Source of the DNA: Mailhella massiliensis
GTDB taxonomy: Bacteria; Desulfobacterota; Desulfovibrionia; Desulfovibrionales; Desulfovibrionaceae
Direction of reading: 5' to 3'
Length of the DNA: 35,156 nucleotides
NCBI RefSeq assembly: GCF_020741395.1
Contig: NZ_DYZA01000075.1
Location: 1 to 35,156, forward strand
Shown: in pieces, positions 1 through 7,455 of the stretch
Layout: each line of letters starts with the position of its first letter
Numbering within the stretch: the stretch's first letter is position 1
Translations under genes and position numbers: made by a program
The notes under the pieces: generated by a model
Databases searched by the model: none
Told to the model about the DNA's origin: nothing
The model's input: only the letters and a program-made list of their open reading frames with translations

Positions 1-30
1 GCTAAGATTGCCGGTTAGTCCGGTTTCATC

Positions 31-63
31 GGGGGAAGGGGCGAGTGCTCCTTCCCCTTTTTT
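31..63 (+). terminator. Intrinsic terminator of an upstream gene
   Basis: An 8-bp perfect stem (GGGGAAGG at 32-39 with CCTTCCCC at 50-57) and a 10-nt loop are followed by an uninterrupted T run from 58 to 63. This ends a plus-strand transcript that enters from outside the window. It separates that transcript from the small gene starting at 98. Confidence 0.8.
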
Positions 64-97
64 ATTTATTAATTATTTGTTTTCTCAGGAAAAAAAT

Positions 98-493
98 ATG
101 TCGTCAGCAAGGGTCCGTACTGAAAAGGAACTGGGAGAAGCGCTCAAGGAAGAAAAGGATACGATAGAAATCGAAGGTGATCTCAGACGTAAAGTCATAA
201 AAATAAAGGCGACTGGGAAGGTTGCCTGTGTTGTTGCCATAGGGGCTATCGGTGTTGCTGTCGTGGCAACTTTGGCCATAGTTCCGACAGGGGGAACAAG
301 TGCTCCCGCCACAGGTGTCCTTCTCCCGGCAGCAATAGCTTTTGGTGGTGGAATTGGTGGAATTTCGGTTGCCTGCACTGCTGTATCCATAGCTGTTGCA
401 GCTGGAGGCGTAGGCGCTCTCAATACTCTTCGCGAGTATGATCTATCTGAAAAAGATGGTGTGGTTATTTTAAAAAGAAGTAAGGGAAAATAA
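98..493 (+). CDS. Small glycine-rich membrane protein of unknown function
   Basis: The 131-residue product has a charged N-terminal part (about residues 1-50, rich in Lys and Glu). A long hydrophobic Gly/Ala/Val-rich region follows (about 53-120, probably two membrane spans), then a short charged C-terminus ending in Lys. I chose the ATG at 98 because AGGA lies just before it at 87-90; an in-frame start at 8 would read through a terminator hairpin. I do not recognise a family with known function. The gene is clearly more AT-rich, with A/T-ending codons such as aaa, ata and gtt, than mutM, whose ATG overlaps its stop codon (TAATG at 491-495). Recent acquisition is a reasonable inference. The overlap suggests translational coupling to mutM. 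Confidence 0.7.
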   Translation: MSSARVRTEKELGEALKEEKDTIEIEGDLRRKVIKIKATGKVACVVAIGAIGVAVVATLAIVPTGGTSAPATGVLLPAAIAFGGGIGGISVACTAVSIAVAAGGVGALNTLREYDLSEKDGVVILKRSKGK

Positions 494-1437
494 TGCCGGA
501 ACTTCCCGAAGTGGAGACCGTGGCGCGCACGCTCGCGCCGCAGGTATGCGGGCGGCGCATCGTGGACGTGGAGGTGCTGAACAAGGGCTCGTGGCAGGGG
601 CTGACGGCGCCCGAAGCCGTGGCGGGGCTGCGGCCCGTCATACGCGGCACGGGCAGGCGCGGCAAGCTGCTTTTTCTCTACCTTTCGCAGGAGGAGGGCT
701 TTCCGCACCCGGAGGCGGAGATTCCCGCGCCCTGTGAGGCCTCGCTCTGGCCGCTTTTCTATTCCGCGCACGGCGTGGAGCAGGGGCGGCCCTCCCTCGT
801 CGGCAGGATCTCCGGGGAAGTGACGGCCCTGGCCTTTCACCTGCGCATGACGGGGCGGCTTTTCGTGTACGGCGAAGGCGAGGAGCCGGGAAAGCATACC
901 CGTGTCGTCCTTACGCTGGACGACGGAAGGCGCGTCTTTTTCGACGATGCGCGCAAGTTCGGGCAGGCGCGGGCCGTGTGCGCGGATGAGCTGGGGGCGT
1001 GGGATTTCTGGAAGAAGCTGGGGCCGGAGCCTCTGGAAATGACGGATGAAGCCTTTGCCGCGCGTTTTTCTTCCGGCCGTGCGGTCAAGGCTCTTCTGCT
1101 CGATCAGTCCGTGGTGGCGGGAGTGGGCAACATTTATGCCGACGAGAGCCTTTTCCGCGCAAGGATACGGCCCGAAGCTCCGGGAAAAAAACTTTCTCCG
1201 GCAAGGCTCGCGAAGCTGCACCGCGCTCTTGTGGAGGTTCTGCTCGATTCCATCCACGAATGCGGCAGTTCCATACGCGATTACCGCACGGCAAAAGGGG
1301 ACGTGGGGGCCTTCCAGAACCGCTTTTTTGTGTACGGAAGAGCCGGGGAGACGTGCCTTGTGTGCGGAAAAAAGCTGGCCTCGGCTTCCGTGGCGGGCCG
1401 CTCTACGGTGTGGTGCCCGCATTGCCAGAAGGCGTAG
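493..1437 (+). CDS. mutM: Formamidopyrimidine-DNA glycosylase (Fpg/MutM)
   Basis: This bifunctional glycosylase/AP lyase removes 8-oxoguanine and other oxidised purines in base-excision repair. The N-terminus MPELPEVE supplies the catalytic proline (exposed after Met removal) and glutamate. Lys58 in RRGKLLF matches the conserved catalytic-region lysine. The helix-two-turn-helix segment includes DQSVVAGVGNIYADE at about 204-218. The C-terminal zinc finger uses Cys288, Cys291, Cys308 and Cys311. At 314 residues it is about 40 longer than typical Fpg. The extra residues lie at about 66-110, between the GKLLFLYL strand and the HLRMTGRL segment. The start overlaps the stop of the preceding small gene, and no separate promoter is visible. 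Identification is firm; the role of the insertion is unknown. Confidence 0.95.
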   Translation: MPELPEVETVARTLAPQVCGRRIVDVEVLNKGSWQGLTAPEAVAGLRPVIRGTGRRGKLLFLYLSQEEGFPHPEAEIPAPCEASLWPLFYSAHGVEQGRPSLVGRISGEVTALAFHLRMTGRLFVYGEGEEPGKHTRVVLTLDDGRRVFFDDARKFGQARAVCADELGAWDFWKKLGPEPLEMTDEAFAARFSSGRAVKALLLDQSVVAGVGNIYADESLFRARIRPEAPGKKLSPARLAKLHRALVEVLLDSIHECGSSIRDYRTAKGDVGAFQNRFFVYGRAGETCLVCGKKLASASVAGRSTVWCPHCQKA

Positions 1438-1813
1438 AACTTCGCCTTGCATGTAAGGGAGCGACTTTTCGGGAGCCGCATGCCCGGATTTCGGGGCGGC
1501 AGGGCGCGGCTTGAGCCGCCTTGTTCGGAACGGCGTGAGTCCGGGAAGCCCGCATCCCGGAGGTCGGGAGCCGGGGCAGGAATTTCGGCCTCGCGGAAGC
1601 GCATTGCGTTTTTCCCCGCCTTTTCCGGCATTGCGGAAGAGGCGAAAAAGGGGGATGCAGGCCGCCTCAGGTACAGCGGGGCATTTTTGCGGCGCAGAAG
1701 GTCTTGTTCCGCCCGTCATAGTGCGGGAAAGGGCGCGGCATGCCGCGCGTTTTTCGGCGCAGGCGGAAAAGGGCCCGCCGCAGGGAAAAGCAGCCGCCGC
1801 GCGGCGCAACGGT
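1438..1813. other. Gap between mutM and a convergent minus-strand gene, no gene seen
   Basis: No protein with family features is visible in any frame here. The long open frames are GC-rich by-products with Arg/Pro/Ala-rich translations. The one structured element is a perfect 16-nt palindrome at 1733-1748 (GCGCGGCATGCCGCGC) followed by T1750-1754. It could end transcription from mutM. On the other strand it lies about 65 bp beyond the end of the small minus-strand gene, but the T tract there is poor. Confidence 0.5.
1733..1754 (+). terminator. Palindromic hairpin with T tract between convergent genes
   Basis: The perfect palindrome GCGCGGCATGCCGCGC can fold as a 6-bp GC stem with a CATG loop. 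It is followed by GTTTTT on the plus strand. Its position between two convergent genes fits a terminator, although it is almost 300 nt past the mutM stop. Confidence 0.45.
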
Positions 1814-2155
1814 TCAGGACTTTTTCGAGCGGAAGGCGAGTACCGTGGCTTTTTTCGCGGGGGCCTTTTCTTCTTCCTTTTCCCGGGGCTCCATGCGCCG
1901 CCATGGGCGCAGGTCTTCGCGCTTCGGTTCGGGCCGGCTTTTGCGCATCGCTTCCCGCTCTTCCCATTTGGTATTGAAAAGCTGGTTCTTCCCGCGCACC
2001 GCCTGGAGCAGGGAAAGCACGATGGCGGCTTCTTCCCATTCCCGGGAAGCGTCGAAATCCTGCACCCTTTGCAGGTACTTGTTCCACAGGGCCATGAGGG
2101 AGGCCTCGTCCATGGCGTTGAGCTGGCGGGCCATTTTGAGCAGCATCTGTTCCAT
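1814..2155 (-). CDS. Small charged protein of unknown function
   Basis: The 113-residue product starts MEQMLLKMARQLNAMDEASL. The first 70 or so residues look like amphipathic helices (LMALWNKYLQRVQDF, EWEEAAIVLSLLQAVRG). The C-terminal 40 are dominated by Lys, Arg and Glu, and the protein ends RSKKS. It has no membrane segment, signal peptide or metal motif. I do not recognise a family. The reading frame is supported by its ordinary amino-acid composition, unlike the Arg/Pro-rich translations of the overlapping frames, and by a purine-rich stretch before the ATG. It is transcribed divergently from the AICAR formyltransferase gene, with 234 bp between the two starts. Expression is plausible but unproven. 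Confidence 0.6.
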   Translation of the reverse strand: MEQMLLKMARQLNAMDEASLMALWNKYLQRVQDFDASREWEEAAIVLSLLQAVRGKNQLFNTKWEEREAMRKSRPEPKREDLRPWRRMEPREKEEEKAPAKKATVLAFRSKKS

Positions 2156-2389
2156 CCTATTCCTCGCTTTTGGGCTGCCCCCTTATACCCCGCAAGGCGG
2201 GTGCGGGCAAATGAAATTTCCCCCCTTCTTTTCCGCCGGGCTGGCGGAAAAAGGGCAATTTGCCCGCTTGCATTTTTTATGATAAAAAATCAGTTTCCCC
2301 ATGGGGCGCGGGGCCGCGCCTCTGTCGCCGCCGCGCCTCCCGCGCTGCGGGAGGGAATTCCAAACATTTTTCGCCAGTGCGGAGTTGAC

Positions 2390-3664
2390 ATGAGCGAACT
2401 CAAAGATATGTATCGCACCATTGTTGCGGACGGTTTTCCCGATACCATGACCATCACGCTGGGAGACAGCGTGCTTACCTATCACAAGCGCACCTGGGAG
2501 ATGGGCGGCGAAGTGCGCGGCCTGCGCTACGGCGAAAACCCCGATCAGCCCGCCGCGCTCTATGAGTTCGTGGAAGGCGAGAATAAGGTGGCGCATCTCA
2601 AGTGGCGTTCCCCGAAGCAGGGCATCGTTTCCGCCCTTACGGAAGAACAGATGGTGCAGTCGGGCAAGCATCCTGGCAAGACCAACCTCACCGACGTGGA
2701 CAACGCCTGTAATATTCTCCAGTATCTTTCCAAAAAGCCCGCTGCCGCCATTTTGAAGCACAACAATCCCTGCGGTGCGGCCTGGGCCGACACGCTTTTC
2801 GACGCCTTGAACAACGCTTTCTGGTGTGACCGCATCGCGGCCTTCGGCGGCGCGGTGGTGGTGAACCGTCCGCTGGATATGAAGTGCGCGGAGCTTATCG
2901 CCTCCCAGTATTTTGAAGTGGTGGCCGCACCCTCCTTTGAGGAAGGCGTGGTGGACGTGCTCAAGGGGCGCAAGAACCTGCGTATTTTTGAGCTGCCTGG
3001 CCTTGCGCATCTCGACGAGCTCAAAGGTATTCCCATGCTCGACTTCAAGAGCCTTACCGACGGCGGCATCATTATGCAGAAGTCCTTCGTGAACCGCATA
3101 AACAGCGTGGACGACTTCATTCCCGCCACCGGAGCGAAGAAGGACGGCGCCGTGTTCACGGCGAGGAAGCCCACGGAGAAGGAAGCGGAGGATCTGCTCT
3201 TTGCCTGGGCCGTGGAAGCGGGCGTGACTTCCAATTCCGTGATTTTCGTGCGCGACGGGGCCACCGTGGCTATCGGTACCGGCGAGCAGGATCGTGTGGG
3301 CTGTGCGGAACTGGCCATTCACAAGGCCTATACCAAGCATGCCGACGTACTTTCCTTCCGCCGCACCGGCCTTTCCCTGTATGAGCTTCAGCAGAAGGCC
3401 CTTGCCGACGCCGAAGCCGCCGCGATTCTGGAAGAGATCAACCGCAAAACGCGGGAAGAGAAGGGCGGGCTCATCGGTTCCGTAGTGGTGTCCGACGGCT
3501 TCTTCCCCTTCCGCGACGGCGTGGACGTAGTCATGGCCCAGGGCGTGACGGCCATTGCCCACCCCGGCGGCTCCATCCGCGACTGGGAAGTGGTGCAGGC
3601 CTGCAACGAACATGAACCTCAGGTCGCCATGGTCTACACCGGCCAGCGTTCTTTCAAGCATTGA
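2390..3664 (+). CDS. purH: Stand-alone AICAR formyltransferase (C-terminal half of PurH)
   Basis: This enzyme transfers a formyl group from 10-formyltetrahydrofolate to AICAR, the penultimate step of purine synthesis. Family signatures include LRYGENPDQPAALY at about 45-58, the catalytic Lys-His pair K123-H124 in LKHNNPCGAA, and the late motifs SDGFFPFRDGVD and IAHPGGSIRD. The start at 2390 has GGAG five bases upstream; the frame is open for almost 900 bp further upstream but without family similarity. At 424 residues the protein consists only of the formyltransferase part. The N-terminal IMP cyclohydrolase (MGS-like) domain of usual bifunctional PurH is absent, so ring closure to IMP must be encoded elsewhere. 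Three terminator hairpins follow the stop codon. Confidence 0.9.
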   Translation: MSELKDMYRTIVADGFPDTMTITLGDSVLTYHKRTWEMGGEVRGLRYGENPDQPAALYEFVEGENKVAHLKWRSPKQGIVSALTEEQMVQSGKHPGKTNLTDVDNACNILQYLSKKPAAAILKHNNPCGAAWADTLFDALNNAFWCDRIAAFGGAVVVNRPLDMKCAELIASQYFEVVAAPSFEEGVVDVLKGRKNLRIFELPGLAHLDELKGIPMLDFKSLTDGGIIMQKSFVNRINSVDDFIPATGAKKDGAVFTARKPTEKEAEDLLFAWAVEAGVTSNSVIFVRDGATVAIGTGEQDRVGCAELAIHKAYTKHADVLSFRRTGLSLYELQQKALADAEAAAILEEINRKTREEKGGLIGSVVVSDGFFPFRDGVDVVMAQGVTAIAHPGGSIRDWEVVQACNEHEPQVAMVYTGQRSFKH

Positions 3665-3672
3665 TGCCGTCT

Positions 3673-3757
3673 GCGCCGGGCAGTTTTTTTTGTCCGGCGC
3701 TTTTTTTGCCCCTTCATGGGGCGTTTTTCTGCCGGGGCCTTTCGCCCCGGCGCTTTT
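3673..3757 (+). terminator. Three consecutive terminator hairpins after purH
   Basis: Hairpin 1 pairs GCGCCGGGCA (3673-3682) with TGTCCGGCGC (3691-3700) and is followed by seven T (3701-3707). Hairpin 2 pairs GCCCC (3708-3712) with GGGGC (3718-3722) and is followed by TTTTT (3724-3728). Hairpin 3 pairs GCCGGGGC (3731-3738) with GCCCCGGC (3744-3751) and is followed by TTTT (3754-3757). Together they should insulate the RNase gene at 3851 from purH transcription. Confidence 0.85.
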
Positions 3758-3850
3758 GCCCCGAAGGGTACTCTCTTTCCGGGGGGCTCCCGGGGAAGGC
3801 TTTTCACGGCGGCGCGGGCGACACCTCTTAATCTGTTTCAGGAAGAAATC

Positions 3851-5947
3851 ATGGCATCGCATATCGTGCAGTACCCGGGCACGGGCTGTATTGTGGAATT
3901 CATGCAGGGGAATGAGCCCCAGATAGCGTGGGTGATGGAAGAGCAGAAGGGAAAATTGCGCCTTTTTCTGCCGAACCGCCGCGAAACGACTCTGTCCGCC
4001 TCCCGCATACTTCCCTGGGCCGGGCCAGCCTACGGCGCTCAGCAGAGCAAGGACGCCGTGGTGGATCTTCTGAACAGGCACCGCGAGCGCCGCGAACGCC
4101 TCGCTTCCGAGGTGGCTCCCATGGAGCTGTGGGAAATGGCCCAGGGCGAAATGGACAAGGCTCCGGCCGAATGGTTTGCGGAACTCGGCTATACCAGCCC
4201 CGATGCCGACACGGTGGCGGCCTGCGGCCGCGCTCTTTTGCAGTGCAAGACGCACTTTCGCTTTCAGCCGCCGGTTTTTGAGATTTACGACGCCGCCACG
4301 GTGGAATCGCGCCGTCAGGCGGAAGAAGCCGCGCGCGTGCGCGAGGCCATGGTCTGCGGCGGGGCGGACTGGTTCCGCCGTCTGTGGGAGGCGCGCGTGG
4401 GCCGTCATGCCGCGCCGGACAGTTCCACAGCGCCTGATGAGGCCGTGCGCCAGAGGCTGGAACGCATGCTCCGCGCCCGCATGATAGACCCGGAGACCAT
4501 GGAGGACGAGGCGCTCTGGAAGCAGGTGACTAAGGGCCTGCCGGACGATCCGCATCTCGCGCTTTATCTCGCCATGACATGGGGCCTGGTGCCCGAGCAT
4601 TACAATTTCTGGATGGACCGCGCGGACTACGAGGCGGGCACGGACTGGGAAAAGCCCTTTGCTGAAGAGACGGAGGCGCTCATCCGTGCCGTGGAGAGCG
4701 GCGGGAAGCTGCCTCCCGCCGAGGAGACTGCCTTCATCAGCATCGACAGCGCGAGCACCCGCGACATAGACGACGCCTTCCGCATCGCCGCATCTTCCGA
4801 CGGCGGCTGGGAGGTGGAGGTGGCGCTGGCCTGTCCCGCCTGGTTCTGGGATTTTGAAAGCCCGCTGGGCCGGGCCGTATTCCACAGGGCCACAAGTATC
4901 TACTTGCCGGAAGGCAACTGCCACATGATGCCCGAGGCACTCGGCGAAGGGGCGTTCAGCCTTTTTGAAGGCGAGGCGCGCCCGGCGCTCATCATAGGCG
5001 CGCATATTGCCCCGGACGGGACTCTCGGCGAAGGCTCCTTCCGCACGGCCACGGTGAAGATAGCGAAGAACCTCGCCTACCCCGACTGTGAAGCCGCGCT
5101 GGACGGCGCGGACAATGAGGCCTCGCCCTATGCGGAATCCCTGCGCCTCGCCTGCGCCATGAGCGAGAAGCGTCTCGCCTATCGCGTGGAGCACGGCGCT
5201 GTGATCATCGAGCGCCCGGAGCTTGATTTCGAGCTCGAAGGCGAGGGTGCGGACGTGACGGTAAAGATAAAGGACATTCCCGCCGCGCCGCGGGCGCAGC
5301 TTCTGGTGGCTGAACTTATGGTGGTGGCCAACGCCGTCCTTGCGGAATGGGCCGTGAAGAACGACGTGCCCCTTCTTTTCCGCACGCAGGACGTGGCCGT
5401 GCCCCGGGAATACGCCGGGGTGTGGAGGAGTGCGCCGGATATCGCCCGCGTGGTGCGCATCCTTGTGGCAGCCTCGCTGGACGTGATGCCCCGTCCGCAT
5501 GCGGGCATGGGACTTGCCGCCTACAGCCCGGTCACGTCGCCGCTGCGCCGCTTTACCGACCTCGTCAATGAGGCGCAGCTTCTGCATGTGCTCGCCCAGG
5601 GTTCGCCCCGCTGGTCGCGTGAGGAACTCTCCTCCATGCTTCTGAATCTCTCCATACGGTTGGAGGCGGCGGGGCAGGTGCAGCGTTTCCGCCCGCGCTA
5701 CTGGAAATACCTCTACATACAACAGCAGTCCCGCCTGCACGGCGAGGAATGTTGCTGGAAGGCTGAAGTGGCCGAGGAAAACGACATGTGGGTGAGCGTG
5801 TTCCTGCCCGAAGTGCAGCTCGGACTGCGCGGCCGGCGCAACCTCTTCGGGGAAAAGGTCTTCCCCGGCCAGGAGCTTCATGTGCGCCTCGGCAAGGTAA
5901 GCCCGCTCAGAAGCGAGGCCGTCATTCTGAACGTGCGGGAAGAGTAG
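3851..5947 (+). CDS. RNase II/RNB-family 3'-5' exoribonuclease
   Basis: The enzyme is predicted to degrade single-stranded RNA from the 3' end in the cytoplasm. The RNB catalytic motif IDSASTRDIDDAF carries the four metal-binding aspartates D299, D305, D307 and D308. The late motif SPVTSPLRRFTDLVN matches the conserved RNB region that contacts the 3' end. The N-terminal 290 residues are not obviously cold-shock-like and include a charged helical stretch (RHRERRERLASE). The C-terminal 80 residues could form an S1-like fold. The protein has 698 residues; E. coli RNase II has 644. I chose the ATG at 3851, after the GGAAG at 3841-3845, over one at 3716 that lies among terminator hairpins. Assignment to RNase II rather than RNase R is not certain. 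Confidence 0.88.
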   Translation: MASHIVQYPGTGCIVEFMQGNEPQIAWVMEEQKGKLRLFLPNRRETTLSASRILPWAGPAYGAQQSKDAVVDLLNRHRERRERLASEVAPMELWEMAQGEMDKAPAEWFAELGYTSPDADTVAACGRALLQCKTHFRFQPPVFEIYDAATVESRRQAEEAARVREAMVCGGADWFRRLWEARVGRHAAPDSSTAPDEAVRQRLERMLRARMIDPETMEDEALWKQVTKGLPDDPHLALYLAMTWGLVPEHYNFWMDRADYEAGTDWEKPFAEETEALIRAVESGGKLPPAEETAFISIDSASTRDIDDAFRIAASSDGGWEVEVALACPAWFWDFESPLGRAVFHRATSIYLPEGNCHMMPEALGEGAFSLFEGEARPALIIGAHIAPDGTLGEGSFRTATVKIAKNLAYPDCEAALDGADNEASPYAESLRLACAMSEKRLAYRVEHGAVIIERPELDFELEGEGADVTVKIKDIPAAPRAQLLVAELMVVANAVLAEWAVKNDVPLLFRTQDVAVPREYAGVWRSAPDIARVVRILVAASLDVMPRPHAGMGLAAYSPVTSPLRRFTDLVNEAQLLHVLAQGSPRWSREELSSMLLNLSIRLEAAGQVQRFRPRYWKYLYIQQQSRLHGEECCWKAEVAEENDMWVSVFLPEVQLGLRGRRNLFGEKVFPGQELHVRLGKVSPLRSEAVILNVREE

Positions 5948-5952
5948 GGCGC

Positions 5953-5981
5953 TTGCCTCTTGCCTCTTCCCTGTGTATAAT
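5953..5981 (+). promoter_or_regulatory. Predicted sigma-70 promoter of the M23 lipoprotein gene
   Basis: TTGCCT (5953-5958) and a perfect TATAAT (5976-5981) are separated by 17 bp. They lie 44 bp before the start codon of the M23 lipoprotein gene, just after the RNase stop codon. Confidence 0.7.
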
Positions 5982-6024
5982 GATGAACTAGGGTACCTTT
6001 ATTCCGGTTCGCCAAGGAGAAGGA

Positions 6025-7092
6025 ATGTCATCAGCCCGAAGATTTGCCGCTACGGTTCTGTGCTGCGCCCTCATGGGTTGCGCGGGACTTTCGCAGACGG
6101 CCTGTGCGCCGAAACAGAAAACCCTGCCCGAGACTTCCGTGCCCGCGCCGGAGGAAACGGCGGATTCTTCCGACTCTTTTGACTCCCTTGTCCTCGACAG
6201 GGAGCTGTCCCTTGCTGCCCAGAAGCCCGGGATCCTGGTGTCCAGTTCCTCTCTCAGCGTTTCCGCGTTGGAGGAGCATCACGCCCTGTACGGAGATTCC
6301 CTGGAACTGACGAGCGATCCGCTTTCCCTTTCCCTGCCTTCGGGCGTGCTCCAGCTTGAGAGTGTGCCGGGAAGTACCGGGCAGTGGAACATGCCCGCCC
6401 CCGGCAGCGCCGAAGAACGCAGACTGGCGGCCATGCACACCAAGGAGGCACTCTGCTCCGCCGGAGAAACGGTGTGCATCACATCCCCTTACGGTGTGAG
6501 ACGTTCCTCGCGACGCTCACACAAGGGTATAGATATCCGCGCGCCCCTCGGTTCTCCCATCATGGCCTTTCGCGGGGGCGTGGTGGTGTGCGCCGAATAT
6601 CACAGAAGCTACGGCTACATGGTGGAAATCCAGCAGGACGACGGCATTCGCGCCCGCTACGCTCACATGAGCCAGATACTCACACGCAAGGGGGACAGGG
6701 TGGAACCGGGCCTCATGATAGGCCGTGTGGGCTCCACCGGCCGTTCCACCGGCCCGCATCTGCATTTCGAGCTTCTGCGCGACAACAGGCAGATGAATCC
6801 CATGGCCTACCTGCCCACTCCCAAGCAGGTAGTGACCAAGGGCACGGAGGCCGACGCGGCGGCCGCCAGGCAGGCACTCGCCAAATCCGGCCATGCAAAG
6901 AAAAAGTCCGCAGTAAAGAAATCTTCCTCCAAAAAAAAGTCCACGGTGAAAAAACAAAGCTCCACGAAGAAAAAGAGCGTTGCCAAGAAAAGCTCCTCTT
7001 CCAAGAAGAGCACGGCCCAAAAGGCGGCTTCAACCAAGAAGAAAAGCGCCGCAAAAACGGCTTCCTCGAAAAAGACCGCCCCTAAAAGCTAG
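6025..7092 (+). CDS. Lipoprotein M23 peptidase with lysine-rich C-terminal tail
   Basis: The product is probably an envelope endopeptidase acting on peptidoglycan cross-bridges, or an amidase activator of the NlpD type. The signal peptide ends in the lipobox LMGC with the lipidated Cys at 19. The M23 (LytM) domain spans about 152-262, with zinc ligands H166 and D170 (HKGID) and the HLH motif H245/H247 after GSTGRSTGPHLHFE. All ligands are present, so it may be catalytic, unlike degenerate NlpD. No LysM domain is visible. Residues 289-355 form a tail of repeated Lys-Lys-Lys-Ser and Ala-Lys units, as in histone H1-like tails. It may bind anionic wall polymers or nucleic acid. The start follows AAGGAGAAGG. 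A terminator follows the gene. Confidence 0.88.
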   Translation: MSSARRFAATVLCCALMGCAGLSQTACAPKQKTLPETSVPAPEETADSSDSFDSLVLDRELSLAAQKPGILVSSSSLSVSALEEHHALYGDSLELTSDPLSLSLPSGVLQLESVPGSTGQWNMPAPGSAEERRLAAMHTKEALCSAGETVCITSPYGVRRSSRRSHKGIDIRAPLGSPIMAFRGGVVVCAEYHRSYGYMVEIQQDDGIRARYAHMSQILTRKGDRVEPGLMIGRVGSTGRSTGPHLHFELLRDNRQMNPMAYLPTPKQVVTKGTEADAAAARQALAKSGHAKKKSAVKKSSSKKKSTVKKQSSTKKKSVAKKSSSSKKSTAQKAASTKKKSAAKTASSKKTAPKS

Positions 7093-7113
7093 TTCCCCTT
7101 CCTTCGATTCTGC

Positions 7114-7141
7114 GCCTCTCCTCAGGGAGAGGCTTTTTTTT
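7114..7141 (+). terminator. Terminator after the M23 lipoprotein gene
   Basis: GCCTCTCC (7114-7121) pairs perfectly with GGAGAGGC (7126-7133) around a TCAG loop. A run of eight T follows. Confidence 0.92.
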
Positions 7142-7200
7142 GGCCTTCTCCCGTCGTCCGGACAGGAGAAGAGAGGCAGGCTGCGTAGCTCAAAAAAGTA

Positions 7201-7237
7201 TGATAAATATTACTTTATTTGATTAATCTTACTTTAT
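7201..7237 (+). repeat. Direct repeat of 18 bp upstream of the urease operon
   Basis: Two copies, at 7201-7218 and 7220-7237, agree at 16 of 18 positions and share the core TTACTTTAT. The 19-bp period would place both copies on nearly the same face of the helix. The patch is strikingly AT-rich in a GC-rich window. It could be a binding site for a regulator of urease genes, but it does not match the spaced inverted-repeat NikR operators I know. Confidence 0.6.
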
Positions 7238-7370
7238 GACGCCTTTTGGGGCGTGCCCGGCAAGGCCGTGCAGAGAAGTCCCATGCCCGGGTGAGGCTTC
7301 TTTTCTCCGGCTGTCCGGGACAGGTGCGGAAAAAGCGGCGTGCAGAAACAGCGCGGCCTTCTTTGCATTT

Positions 7371-7398
7371 TTCTCACGGTGCAGTCGATTATTACAAT
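7371..7398 (+). promoter_or_regulatory. Possible promoter of the urease operon
   Basis: TTCTCA (7371-7376) and TACAAT (7393-7398) are separated by 16 bp, matching the sigma-70 consensus at 4 of 6 and 5 of 6 positions. This would place the transcript start near 7405, about 75 nt before ureA. Confidence 0.4.
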
Positions 7399-7435
7399 GT
7401 CCCTCTCACGGGCCCGCCGGTAGGCTTGCCTTGAA

Positions 7436-7455
7436 GACGGCATGACGCCGTTTTT
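7436..7455 (+). promoter_or_regulatory. Attenuator-like hairpin in the ureA leader
   Basis: ACGGC (7437-7441) pairs with GCCGT (7447-7451) around a five-base loop and runs into TTTTT (7451-7455), 23 nt before the ureA ATG. GCCG at 7416-7419 could instead pair with CGGC at 7438-7441, which would compete with the hairpin. The stem is short, so the call is tentative. Confidence 0.4.

Noticed and set aside
85..1809. Long open frame on the minus strand opposite mutM and the preceding gene
   Set aside because: The translation is Arg/Pro/His-rich without family features, and it lies opposite a certain gene. High GC at third codon positions keeps antisense frames open.
1511..2389. In-frame extension upstream of purH that could encode an extra N-terminal domain
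   Set aside because: It has no resemblance to the cyclohydrolase domain, is Arg/Gly/Pro-rich, and the ATG at 2390 has a good ribosome-binding site.
2183..5881. Very long minus-strand open frame of more than 1200 codons opposite purH and the RNase gene
   Set aside because: It is antisense to two well-identified genes, has His/Gly/Arg-rich low-complexity translation and no ribosome-binding site or domain.
7199..7240. NikR operator before the urease operon
   Set aside because: The sequence is a direct repeat, not the spaced inverted repeat of known NikR sites; only GTATGA at 7198-7203 matches by chance and its partner is missing.
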